Shown: positions 23,578 to 34,187 of the stretch, piece after piece | Numbering within the stretch: position 1 is the stretch's first letter | How the letters are laid out: every line of letters begins with the position of its first letter | Origin: Coffea arabica | Taxonomy: Eukaryota; Streptophyta; Magnoliopsida; Gentianales; Rubiaceae | Assembly: GCF_036785885.1 (NCBI RefSeq) | Contig: NC_092312.1 | Coordinates: 15,394,001-15,458,000 of the forward strand | Direction: 5' to 3' | DNA length: 64,000 nucleotides | Translations under genes and position numbers: made by a program | Notes under the pieces: generated by a model | Database searches by the model: none | Told to the model about the DNA's origin: nothing | Seen by the model: only the letters and a program-made list of their open reading frames with translations

Positions 23578-23815
23578 GTTACTGGTCATATGTATAAAAC
23601 TAATTTCGAGATTGGGCATAGTATAAAATACCTTTTAAATGTACATATTCCTCTGGGACGATTAGAACATGGGCATAAGGGTATTTATGATACAATCAAT
23701 AATTTGTTTCATTTTCAATTAAGCCTTACTCTAGTTTCTTTAGGTGTTATTACCTCTTTGGTAACTCAACATATGTATTTTTTATCTGCTTATTTATTCA
23801 TAGCTCAACCCCTTT
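23578..23815 (+). pseudogene. psaB: Plastid psaB fragment in nuclear DNA (old NUPT)
   Basis: The translation contains [49 protein letters not shown] and [13 protein letters not shown]. This is collinear with the internal PsaB segment GHMYRTNFGIGHS...[46 protein letters not shown] of photosystem I. About three quarters of residues agree by eye, with small gaps. The frame is open for some 75 codons, but the fragment has neither the start nor the end of psaB. It is nearest to psaB, not psaA, whose equivalent stretch differs ([20 protein letters not shown]). Divergence indicates an old plastid-to-nucleus transfer, or a transfer by way of the mitochondrion. It begins about 10 bases after a MITE. 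Confidence 0.88.
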
Positions 23816-24253
23816 AGTTTTTTCAATTAAAATTAATGTTCAATAGTAAAAAAATCAACATGAAACTAATAAATTGATATATTTTCCCTTTCACTACTTT
23901 TTTTCTTTTCTTCCTCTCTTTCTCTTTTTTTTAGGAAGAGACTAGGTGGTTTTGAGAACTTTTGCCTGCAAAATTTTCTCCAAACACAAAAGAGATTGTA
24001 AGGAAATAAAAAATAAATAAATAAGAAACAAAAAAGATGGAATGGACGTATAAAACAAATAAATAAGAAACAAAAAATACCAAATCCTTTTAATTACAAA
24101 TATCATTATAGGTTTTTTAAACCAAAATTTTAATGGTATTTTCTAGTTCTTATTTATATATTTTTTATTTCAATTTCTTCTTTTTTATGTTTGGTGGAAA
24201 AACAAAAATAATGAAAGGGTAAATTTATTTTATCCTATTATATTTGTAAATTT
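23816..24253. other. AT-rich intergenic DNA
   Basis: No feature beyond A/T-rich low complexity and a short local repeat of 'AAATAAATAAGAAACAAAAAA' type text near 24.0-24.07 kb. Confidence 0.45.
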
Positions 24254-24859
24254 TTTTGGATAAAGTGAGCTAGAAGTCATCAAATTTTTAAAAAGTTTTC
24301 ATTTCACCCACTAATTTTTTTTTTTTTTTGCATTTTCTGGCCCACCCAAATCTTAAAATGAATCATATAGCCATTTTGTTAATGCCGTGAAAACGGACAG
24401 AACTCGTGCACATGAAAGTCACGCCACTTCTTGAATGGACATTACCCAAATCCTTTTGCTCTAGTCGATTATCCATTCCAGCCAGTTAAAGAATCCATCA
24501 CTCAATCCTACAATTCTACTATTATAATTAGAGTTTTGTACAAATTACAAAATGTCAAGACACCTTTGAAATCTTTCCAATTGCTGATGTGATGTGAGTA
24601 GTACTCTCAAATATTTTTACCTTACATGTATCATATTAAAAAAATATTACAATATTTATTTCAAAAAATTATCTCAAATAATCAACTATCCAAATACATT
24701 AATATTAGTTTGAAATTCATTTTTGTTTTCTCCTAAAATTGCAAAATGAAGGATGCAAATATGGAAGATTGATTGATGAGGAAATGTGTGAAAGAGTTGG
24801 AAGAAAATATTGCCAAGCTAGTAAGAAAAATAAATAAATCAGGGAATTTTTTTTTTTAC

Positions 24860-25062
24860 AGTAACAATAACATTTCTCTAACCTAATATAACCTATTTTA
24901 AGGGGAGGAGAAATCTAAAGAAACTGTGTAAAGAGTTATAAATTGAGAAATTATTATTATTATTATTTTTTGCTGTAATATTTTTATAACCTAATCTAAC
25001 ATATTCTATAGGGAGGAGGAATTTAAAGAAACTATGTATGGAGTTAGCAGATATACAAAATT
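24860..25062. repeat. Imperfect direct duplication of about 120 bp
   Basis: 'AACCTAATATAACCTATTTTA'-type text followed by GGGAGGAGAAATCTAAAGAA recurs as AACCTAATCTAACATATTCT followed by GGGAGGAGGAATTTAAAGAA. In both copies it leads into ACTGTGTAAAGAGTTA / ACTATGTATGGAGTTA. Confidence 0.6.
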
Positions 25063-25109
25063 GACTAGTCCAATTGGATACTCTATTATCTCCTTTGGAT
25101 TTTCTTTAC

Positions 25110-25300
25110 AGCAGGTGGAATTTGAACCCCCAATTTATAGAGTTCGTAGAGGGTATACAAATCTCCAACATATTGTTCAAAGAGGGTATATGAACCCCCG
25201 ACTTACAGGTGGAGTACAAATCTCCCTACTTATAGTCTAAAGAGGATACACGAATCCTCAATTTATAATTCAAAAAAGATATACAAATCTGATTAGATCA
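25110..25300. repeat. Degenerate tandem repeat, about 40-bp unit
   Basis: Four to five diverged units share the pattern AGAGGGTATACAAATCTCCA followed by 'AATTTATAGTTCAA'. Unit ends are marked by AAAGAGG or GTAGAGG. It has no protein meaning that I can see. Confidence 0.6.
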
Positions 25301-25654
25301 AAGAGGTGTTTTGATATTTCATTTAAATTTTTTTTGCTACAAATGGGGTGCAAACTCCCGAACCAATTAGTCCCTTCTTGGTAGCCAAAGCCCACTGGTT
25401 AAATAAACTGGGAAATGTTAAAAGACAAAATTGAGAAACATGGCCGAAATGTTGACAGATTTCAGAGGAAAGCCTAAAAGCTCGCTGAAAAAGTTCTGAC
25501 CTATTAAAACATAGGAAAGAATAATAATTAATGTTGTGGATTATAATTGTAGGAACTGGGAACGCGAGTGTTCCTTGTGTCCAGTTTGCTTTTTGAGGCG
25601 TCAATTGGTTAGGGGCTAACGTGGTGGTTCTGTCTTCATCGATTTTATCTTAGG

Positions 25655-27519
25655 GTTTGTTTGGTTTTATAGAATTAGAATTGAATTAGAATTGAAATTC
25701 TATAGAATTGGAATTCTATGAATTGGAATTCCAAGTCATTTCAATTCTTTCGTTTGGGAAATGCATAGAATTGATACGGAATTTATTTGGAATTCCAAAT
25801 CCTTTGTTTGCATGAGAGAAGAATTCATTAGGAATTAGAATTGTTTTCATGAAACATTTACTTACATAAAATTTTTCTTTTTTTTCTTTTTTCTATATAA
25901 TAATTTTTTTCTTTATATTTAGCTAATTTTTACTAAAGATTTAAAAGTAAAAACCAATTTGCACCTTTAATAATTTATTTTTTCCCACTCTTATATCAAT
26001 TTCTTTGGTGAACATTTCCAGACGTAGGTTGTGCTAAGCACAGCATTAGCGAGACATGTCAATCTGACTGCCTTCTTTTGTTCAACGTATGGTATAGATA
26101 TTGGCATCCAACCAAAACTGGACCTCAACCCCGTAAAAGTAAATCCCCAATGACACTAGCATATTTCTTAAAACATGGTAGAATACCGGACAGTTAATTA
26201 CTCACAAATTACCTGACCCAAGAAAATAGTGAAAAAGAAGACAAAATATACAAATTGACTTTTTTGGTGATAATCGAGTAGGGTAAAATTTATGACTCTA
26301 CCGAATAAAGAACTGTGCACCACGAAATGAAAAAATGTAGAATAGATCTCAATCATGAAGACAAAGTCCCGAGGCTTCTTGTTTTTGTAACACAATATGA
26401 TAAATACACGACCGAACCTTTGTACTAATATTTACCAGCTTCTTTGGAGGAGATATTGGAAAATACAAAACTTAAGACTGTCAAATGACCAATTCACACA
26501 CAGTCAAGTACTTGCTAAATAGAATACAGGAAGAGCACTTATACAAAAGCTCCTTAACTTTGAGAAAGAATGCAAAGCAATTTAAAAAAAGCATTAGATC
26601 CCAAGAAATGCTATAAATTGTTCCCCACTTAACTATAATCATCCAATGGGACTACGTGCAGAAATTATATTTTCTCTACTAATCTTTTTGATATGTTGCA
26701 ACCAATTTGTCAGGCAGACCTCTCCTCCTCCTACATGGAGATGCAAGCACCTTGGGGACAACTTCTGCGCTACCACCTTCACCAAAAGCCAAGTCTTCCT
26801 GCAGCCTGTGGAGAACTCCACCTTCATCAGCAAAAGCCTGTGGAGAATCTTCCAACCACCAACAAAAGCTGAAACTTAATTAGTTTCTAGAAAACTATCA
26901 ACATTTTTATATGGTTGTACGGAGTTATTGTCAGGTAGCCAAAGTTTGCTGCACTATTGGTTCTCTTGAATTCAGTACCACTTTCAATGAAGAAAACTGA
27001 TATAAATATCATGTGCAAAACTACATCATATTGTAACTAGTGGGGTGGGTCATCAATTCCATCATTTCCAGTAACAATCCAGGAAAAATTCAGAATTCCG
27101 ACCAAGAAATAAACCAAATTCTGGTGGAATTGAACCCAAAAATTTCTTATTTCTTATTCATTTAAACTTTTTCAGAAAATCCATCAGAGTGAAGCTAAAA
27201 TACTACCACCAGCAATCCATATGAAGCAGTAGTATAATTTAGACAAATGTCAAATTAGATAGGAAGAGAGGGGTGCCAATATCCTTGACCCGATTTTAAT
27301 TTTTGATCCATGCTAGATCCGCGTATGGACCCGTTTACTTGTGGAATTGGAATTAGAATTCTTTTGTTCCGGTAAAGAATTCAATTCATGGAATTAGGTT
27401 TCTATAGAATTCAGATTCAATTCTAATTCTCTAAGTGAAACAGTATCCAAACAACAGATTTGGAATTTGGGACCCAATTCCAATTCTAAACCCCAATTCC
27501 ATGGAGAACCAAACATACC
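25655..27519. mobile_element. Candidate PIF/Harbinger-type element (or two related MITEs)
   Basis: The left end, GGGTTTGTTTGGTT, is preceded by TTA. The right end, AACCAAACATACCC, is followed by TTA. Termini GGG(T)-TGTTTGG with a TTA target duplication are typical of PIF/Harbinger and Tourist-like elements. Both ends continue into GAATTGGAATT-rich subterminal DNA. The 1.87-kb interior has no recognisable transposase. The block at about 27.33-27.52 kb also has an inverted end of its own (ACCCGTTTACTTGTGGAATT), so the right part could be a separate MITE of about 195 bp, and the left end part of a second one. Confidence 0.5.
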
Positions 27520-28090
27520 CTTAGTAGATTTCGTTAAGCAACATTTTTCATTTCATCGACAGCTAGATGAAATGGGAAATATTGCCTTGAAGGCATTCGA
27601 CGAAATGAATCCAGTAGTTTTATTGTATTTTGTGGCAGACAAATTGTTCGATGAAATAAAAGTCCGTCTGCTTTGGAGCATATATTTGTGGTTTTTGATC
27701 AAATCTTTATTGCCGCTTCGGAGAATGTCTGTTAGCAAATGAGCTATTTCTGCTTTGCATCATCTTTTAACAAATGAAGCAATCCTGTCTTGTATAGATC
27801 GACTATCAAAACCAACCGTAACAATATATGGAGTACAAAATACCGCAACAGGCAAATGACAGAAATGTCCATTCAGGTGCATAAGTTCCGTTAGTTTTCG
27901 CATGCTGCCCTAACAGAATGGATGATATGAATCAGATTAAGAATTCGATGGACTATTTGATGAAAAAAAAAAAGTTTGAATGGGCGAAACAAGACTTTTA
28001 TAAAGTTTGATGACTTCCATGCAGTTTACCCAATATTTTTTATTATCTCACATGCATCATAATACAAAAAAGTGTTAACAATAATATTAA

Positions 28091-28237
28091 GCCTTGTTTG
28101 GATTGCAACTTTTTGTCGGAAAATTACGTTATTTTCCGTGATCACATTTCCCTATTACCTTTTTTTCTCACATATATCAAATCGCTACAGTATTTTTTTC
28201 ATGAAAAATCATGGAAAATACAATCCAAACACAACCT
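28091..28237. mobile_element. Short MITE, 'TTGTTTGGATTGCA' family (copy 3)
   Basis: It starts GCCTTGTTTGGATTGCAACT and ends ATACAATCCAAACACAACC. The interior matches copy 2 closely (AAAATTACGTTATTTTCCGT). Confidence 0.8.
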
Positions 28238-28866
28238 TAGTTTGTAAACATAAACCCTCCAATTCTAGTCTAAATAGGGTTGTTCAAATTTCATAAAAAA
28301 ATAATTTCAAAAATTTAGTGCAGATATTATAAAAAGACAGTAAAATAGGAAATAACTCATTTTTCAATTTTGATAAAATAGTTTATAATTTTTTTTATTT
28401 TGATAAAACAATTTCCTAATGGTTTTAACATTGGATTCTCAATTCTCGATTGAATCATCAGAGTTTTTATAACAGCAAATGGTAACATTACCAGTGAAAT
28501 ATTATTATATTAGTTTTTCTTTTGCTTAGAGTTGTTGTACTACAACACTTAGGCACGGTTAGTTTTGAGGGAACGAGAGGGTAAGGAAATGGAGAAACAA
28601 GATTTTTGATGTTTAGATTGGTTTTCGAGGAAAGAAAGAAAAGGATTGGGAGGTAAATGGAGGGATAAAATTTTGTTATCTTTTGTTAATATGTTTTTCC
28701 GTCCAAATGTGGATGGAAATAGAGGGAAAGGACACCAAAATTAATCAAACATTTAAAATTTCTTGAAAAACCTATTACTATGTAATACAAATTAGACTTG
28801 CGATTTATGGATAAAAATGTAACTAACGTGCGATAATTTCCTTTCCTTTCTTTCTATAATATAAAC

Positions 28867-29661
28867 CATAGTTATTAAACCCGGCCCGACCCGGCGGTCG
28901 AACCGGTGAACCGGCCATTGAGCCGGGCCGAGTCTTAAATTAGATCGTTTGGGCTACGGAACCGTTGACTAGTCAACGGCCCGGCGATCGGACCGGGCTA
29001 ACCGGAAAACTCGGCCGGATTTGTCCACGGGCCGGGAACGGCCCGTTTTTTGTGAAAAATTTTTATTGCCTTTGTCAAGGCTCGAACCTTGGACCTCCAC
29101 CAATCAATAATGCATGCTTACCACTAGGCTACTCCGAAATTTATTTATAAACGGTCTTTATTATAATATATATATGTTTTTTCAATTCTATCTTTCTTTC
29201 TCTAAAATAAATTTATTTGAAATCTTTTAATAAAAATTAGTACCCTCCAAACTCTATAATTTATAAAATGAATTTCAAAAATAACACATTACATAATTCA
29301 TTTCAAAGATAAATATTAATTTAATAATTTTTTACACTTAAAATTCATAAATAAGCTACATTATTACACTAAATATAGATAAAATTTTACACTTGAAGTT
29401 TGGTGTATTACTAAATAACTTTATATTTAATTGATTCTTATATGAATTAATTATTTTATAGCAAATTAAATTAAATGAGCTTTTACTATGGCATTATTTA
29501 TTACAATTTATATCATATATCTTATATAAAAAATTATGAAATATAATATTTAAATATATTTAGTGACCCACCGGTTCAACCACTCACCCACCGGTCGAAC
29601 CAGTAACCCGTTGACCCACCCCCTTCGCCGGATTCCTTCCCGGGTTGGGTTTAATAACTAT
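28867..29661. mobile_element. GC-rich foldback element (CATAGTTATTAAACCC termini), nested copy
   Basis: The left end CATAGTTATTAAACCCGGCC is mirrored by a right end ending GGGTTTAATAACTATG. Both subterminal parts are CCGG-rich ('AACCGGTGAACCGGCCATTG' on the left, 'CCCACCGGTCGAACCAGT' on the right), in sharp contrast to the AT-rich middle. A diverged, shorter copy occurs at 48454-48640. It is inserted within the AGGCAC-type element. A tRNA-like module lies inside. Confidence 0.7.
29071..29141 (-). repeat. tRNA-like Pol III promoter module
   Basis: On the minus strand, TAGCCTAGTGGTAAGCATG fits a Pol III A box with GTGG and is followed about 30 bases later by AGGTTCGAGCCTTG, a B box with a T-arm-like stem (CAAGG/CCTTG). 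No proper acceptor stem closes around it, so I do not call it a functional tRNA gene. It is tRNA-derived sequence carried by the mobile element. Confidence 0.55.
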
Positions 29662-29769
29662 GATCTAAAAATAATGGATACATTCGGGTCTCCTCTACTC
29701 TCCTTTCTTTCCTTTATCACTAGAGTCCTCTCCTTTCCTTCCCTTTTCCTTCGATCCAAACGGTGCCTT

Positions 29770-30324
29770 GGAGTGGCCAAATGACAAATCAGTCGGTCCA
29801 AATGAAAAACTGTTGATGACCAGCAAACTTTTTTTTTCTCACAAATCAGTCAGGAGGAGTAATGTGATGGGCACAAGTACAACGTGCTCCGTCGTGGTCT
29901 GCATACTTCCATTTCACTTAATTCATGCCGTTAATCCATACGCATGGATGGATAGTTGTCATTAAAGGTATCCTTTAAATAAGGCACTGGTATATCAAAA
30001 TGTGATATTGAAATTCAAAAGTTACTTGTCTTGTGTGTTTTTCTTAAAATTGTAATAATCATATTACACACTCTATTTAACATCTGTCCTCCTTAATATG
30101 GTAGTAAAGGATTTAAGACACAATCGTTATTGGCACAAAATTTAAAAAAAAATTTAAAAAAAAAAACAACGACGCAAATGATAAATCCCCTCCTCTTTGC
30201 CCCTTCGTGCGTGGTACCAAATCAACCCCTTAAGTAAGCCATCTTCATGCACCAAATAGTACGTTTGCAACATTTTGATAGATTTGAAATAGATTAGGAA
30301 GAAAAAAAAAGAGAATGGTTCTAT
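29770..30324. other. Intergenic DNA
   Basis: No gene or clear repeat is recognised. Confidence 0.45.
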
Positions 30325-30500
30325 GCTCTTTTTTTGTCAACACATGGGTGTTCGGGTCAAGACCCGAAGGCAACCCGACTAATTTCCTGCGCCAAAGTAC
30401 ACCGCCACTCCAAGCGTACCGGGAATTAAGTGGGATTCGACCACTTAACCTTGGAGTTCCGGAAGAAGCCCAAGACCAGATGGTCTCATCATGATTCTTT
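30325..30500 (-). mobile_element. SINE-like retroposon
   Basis: On the minus strand it begins near GATGAGACCATCTGGTCTTG, then has GGTTAAGTGGTCGAATCCCA (B-box-like GGTCGAATCC). It continues through GGAGTGGCGGTGTACTTTGG and ends in GACAAAAAAA. The tRNA-derived head, short length of about 175 bases and A-tail are SINE features. AGAATCAT before the head and AGAACCAT after the tail may be a decayed target duplication. Confidence 0.65.
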
Positions 30501-30956
30501 TGTTTAATAGTTTCCGCATAAAGTTGCTGCTTTTAGAAAGTTACGAAGTTTGAGTCGAAGCTTTCTTCCATTTCACTCAACTTTTTTGGAGATCAATTTT
30601 TTAACCTAATCTCTTATTCCATTTCTTTCCATTTTTTCTTTTGTTTTCTTCACACTTAAAACCCAAACGCAAAAAAAAAATAGTCACTTTTATTTTCTCT
30701 TCTTTTCTCTCCATTTATAAACTTATGTGTCATCTTAATTGGAGGAAGAAGGGAATACTGATATGATAGTATTAGTCGTGTAACATCTCAACTTACAATT
30801 TTTTTTTTTCATCTACGACTTTTGTTTTATAATTTTTCTTTCATAAAATGAACATGGTAGCAGAATTTAAGTGCATATTTGCATAATCAATTAGCAACTT
30901 GGCCAACGTGCTTATAATTGTTTCCATCATGATTCATGAGCCGAAAGTTTTCTTTA

Positions 30957-31005
<49 letters not shown>

Positions 31006-32145
31006 CAGCATATAACACATCTAACCGCATCATTTTTTTTTTTTGGCATTTTCATGAACAAATTAATATGGTAAATTTAGGATGACATTAGATTTGTTTT
31101 TTTCTGTTTAAGGTAAGCAAGCCTAAATACGAATATATCCTGTAATTCTTTTAAAGTGAATTTAGGATTACATTAGTTTGACTCTTGGGTTAACCCATGC
31201 AATCCCTATTACCATAAAAGAAATTAAAAAAAAGGAAAGAAAAAAAAAAAAAGCGTTGTGCCTTTTCTCCCTCCCTCGTCATCTCTTTTCTCTCCCAAAT
31301 CAATGACCATCAGGAAGGCCCATTGTCTCCGGATGATTTGTTGTGGCATTTTAATATCCGTGAGTTGAATTCGAATTAGAGTATATGACAAAAAAAATTA
31401 AAAGTTAGGAGACAAATCTTCCGGTTTTGATTTTATTTTTCTTGTGCAAAATTATGTTGGTTGATAAGAAAGACATGCAATTCAAAAACAAAAAAAAAAA
31501 AAACATACATCACAAATTTATTTTTAAATTATTTATTTATTTCAAATACATCACATAATAAAAAAAAGTGCTATATTTTTTTCCCAAGTAATGGGTATCC
31601 AAACACCTCGAGACCAGAGTGTGTTTGGTTAGAAAGAAAATATTAGAAGGAAATGGGGAGAAAGATTAGGAAATTGTTTGTTTGTGAGTTTTTTTCTTTT
31701 TAAAAGCAGAGAAAGGTAATAGAAGGATTATATTCCTCTCCAACACCTAGAATATTTTCATACCAAAAAAAAAGAAGGGATGAAATGGAAGAAAAAATTA
31801 ACCACTTTTACAACCAGTTATGAAGTACCATATTTGTCTTTTAAACATAATTTTAAAAAAAATGGACACTTCAATAAAAGACCAACATTTTCCATCAAAG
31901 ACTCCCAAACAACATGGGTAGAGTTTCTCCTATCTTCTTTTCTATTCTCTTCTCTTCTTTTCATTTCTCACTAAACTTTTCTCTTCTATTCTTTTCTATA
32001 AGTCTCAAATTGGCCATGAACTTCCAATCAACTTGAGAAAGAAAAAAATTTGTTTTTAATTCAATTTTTTTTAAACCCTCGTAACATATCATTTCTCTTA
32101 TTTCATCTCTCTGCTTAATTCCCAAACAAGGCCTTATTGTTGCAT
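30501..32145. other. AT-rich intergenic DNA
   Basis: No gene is recognised. It holds a long TA microsatellite (30965..31002) and several A/T homopolymers. Confidence 0.45.
30965..31002. repeat. (TA)n microsatellite
   Basis: About nineteen uninterrupted TA units. Confidence 0.9.
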
Positions 32146-32149
32146 GACT

Positions 32150-32799
32150 AAAGGTCTATTTGATAATATAAAAAAAGCGCTGATTCTGAATTTTTTCAGA
32201 CATTCAGATGTTTTGAGTGTTTGATAAATGAAAGTCCATTTGCGGAACTTCTTAAGTAGTGCTGAACTTGTGTGTATTTTTTTCAGCACAAGAATCCTAA
32301 CTGAATGCTTAATTCTGTTAGGAATTAATAGAATTACTTTAATTACCTTATCTTATCTACCAAATCTACCCTTATTTGTTAATTATGTTCAAAATTCTTA
32401 TTTAGTTAAACAATCTAATATTCTCTATCTAATGATTTTTTATTTCTTTTTTCTCCCTTTTGAATGATTTTCACATCTTCTCCATACTCCTCATATAATA
32501 TATTTCATCTTTTATATTAATTTGATTTAAAAGTAGATATTGTCATTTTCATACCTAACATTTTTAGCTAATTAAATCATATGTTCTATTTTTTTTTTTG
32601 GATGAAAATATATAAGGGCAAATTTGTCAAATTTAACTTATTAAGCATTCAGTTATAAATGTTTATCAAACAGTATAAATAGGTTTAACATTAAAATTCA
32701 GACATCCATATATTTCTTTTCAGTACTTAAAATTCAGCAAATTAATTGTTTCAGTATTCAGATTTCAGAATTCAAATTCAGTTTTATCAAATGGAGCCT
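32150..32799. mobile_element. TIR element, 'AGG-TC-ATTTGATAA' termini
   Basis: The left end is AGGTCTATTTGATAATATAA with TTCAGACATTCAGATG close by. The right end, read on the minus strand, is GGCTCCATTTGATAAAACTG, with repeated TTCAG words. TAA on both sides would suit a 3-bp Harbinger-type target duplication. It is about 650 bp with no transposase frame. Confidence 0.6.
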
Positions 32800-33540
32800 A
32801 ACCGTACAAAACCGTAGCATTCTTTTCAAACGAGCTTGGTTGAGACATGCAGCGTGAGAGAGGGCTAACTAAGACCCGTATCTCTCGAGGTTTGGTATTG
32901 TAATTAAGAAGATGTTAATAATATTACATTGATTTTCCTTGTAATGTTTCATTAAGTCAAATTTATTGTTCGTTCTCATCATTCGCGTTCGATGACTAAT
33001 TTTTTTCTCTCTCCATATGGAACCATAGTCTTTGAGTAATACACTATTTTCCTCCTTAAGGATCCTTAGTCGTTAATATTTCAAAATATGACCCCTAACG
33101 AAATTGAGCGGAATCTCGATTGATATATGGATCCCATGCGTAGTTATGAGTCTCATGACAATCATAATTTACATTTTCCTTAACCACGATAAAATTCATT
33201 AGATTCTTTAAGAATTAATTTTTTATATATTAATAATGTATACATCATTATTATTGGATGTATAATAATTCATCTGAATTTAAATTTTTGTTCATGTGTC
33301 ATGCATTCAACCGTAATAGTGTATACACCGTTAGTGTGTATAAAATTTACTCATCTCTTAATACATTTTTTTATTTTATTTTTCTAATTTTTCTTAATCA
33401 TCTTTGGTATTAGAATCAGGATAATCAACGGCCGGTAAGCAAGCACGGGTGATCCATCCAACGCACGTGATCAGTTAGATGGATTCATCAATTTCTCCTC
33501 GTAAAACCACCGCACGTTTTCCACCTTTACGTCGACGTCA
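32800..33540. other. Upstream region of the TOC gene
   Basis: No coding region. It holds the likely distal promoter of the plus-strand TOC120/132-type gene. Confidence 0.4.
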
Positions 33541-33699
33541 CCATGATTGAGGGCAAAATTTCCCGATTAGGCCGAGGCACACCTAATCACCGTCCGATTT
33601 CTCACCCAAGTTCCCTCATCCGTCGATCTTCTCTTATCCTCAATTTCACCCCCGGCAACCCTTTTCCATCGTTTCCTTCCCTTCAGTCACCTTTCTCTG

Positions 33700-34187
33700 C
33701 TGCCTGCTACTATTACTACTACTACCGAACCCAGAACTGAGAAGAAGATCCCTTCTTCGAATTATTCATATTTTTCTTTCCTTCCCGAATTTTCTACTGC
33801 ATCAAAACCCCTCCGCCCGTCCCCTCTCTCTCTCCCCACTTGGTCCAAGTAGTCTGGTAAGTGTTTCTCTCTCTCCTATCTCCCATTCACCTCTTTACTC
33901 TATTATCTGTGTCTTTTCTAATTGTTTTAGTCATTTCGTGAAGTCCCTTATTATCCTGCGCAAAACCCTAGGGGAAAAATTTCTAATCAAATTTAGATCT
34001 AATCGAGTAATTGCTTGTTCCATAATGATATATGTGTTGCACAATTGAAAATGTTTGTGTATGTTTAGATTAGCTTTTTTGTTCTGTTATATGATTTTCG
34101 CAAGACTTAGGTTTTGCCTTTTCCCCCCCTGATTATGGATTTGAATATTTGTTTCAGTGAAACTAGGGTTTCTGAGATAGGGTAGGC
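33700..34187 (+). other. 5'UTR of the TOC gene with a leader intron
   Basis: A pyrimidine-rich leader ends at CTCTGG|GTAAGT-like text: the donor GTAAGT starts at 33857. A TTTGTTTCAG acceptor ends at 34157, giving a 301-base intron entirely within the 5'UTR, 30 bases before the ATG. Leader introns are common in highly expressed plant genes. The transcript start is estimated only. Confidence 0.6.

Larger units (their letters stand above)
24254..28032. mobile_element. Candidate large non-autonomous TIR element containing other insertions
   Basis: The left end (from about 24254) reads GGATAAAGTGAGCTAGAAGT, then CATCAAATTTTTAAAAAGTT. The minus-strand reading of the right end (from about 28032) is GGGTAAACTGCATGGAAGTC, then ATCAAACTTTATAAAAGTC. 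Similarity continues past a T-run and is recognisable over some 150 bases. Flanks are AT-rich and a clean target duplication is not visible. Long TIRs without coding capacity suit the Mutator-like class. Inside lie a tandem repeat (25.1-25.3 kb) and a candidate Harbinger-type element (25.65-27.52 kb). It may instead be two inverted copies of one shorter repeat. Confidence 0.5.
28551..29769. mobile_element. TIR element (AGGCAC-GTT termini) split by another insertion
   Basis: The left end is AGGCACGGTTAGTTTTGAGG. The right end, read on the minus strand, is AGGCACCGTTTGGATCGAAG. Both continue into G/A-rich arms (GGGTAAGGAAATGGAG versus GGGAAGGAAAGGAGAGG). Removing the inner element at 28867..29661 leaves roughly 425 bp with arms at both ends, the size of a MITE. 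No coding region. Confidence 0.65.

Noticed and set aside
27467-27742. 91-codon plus-strand frame starting in the Harbinger-like terminus
   Set aside because: It begins within repeat DNA, and the remainder (DEMNPVVLLYFVADKLFDEI...) matches no family I know; treated as chance.
29071-29141. Functional tRNA gene
   Set aside because: A- and B-box-like words are present, but no acceptor stem pairs and the T loop is irregular; it sits inside a repeat.
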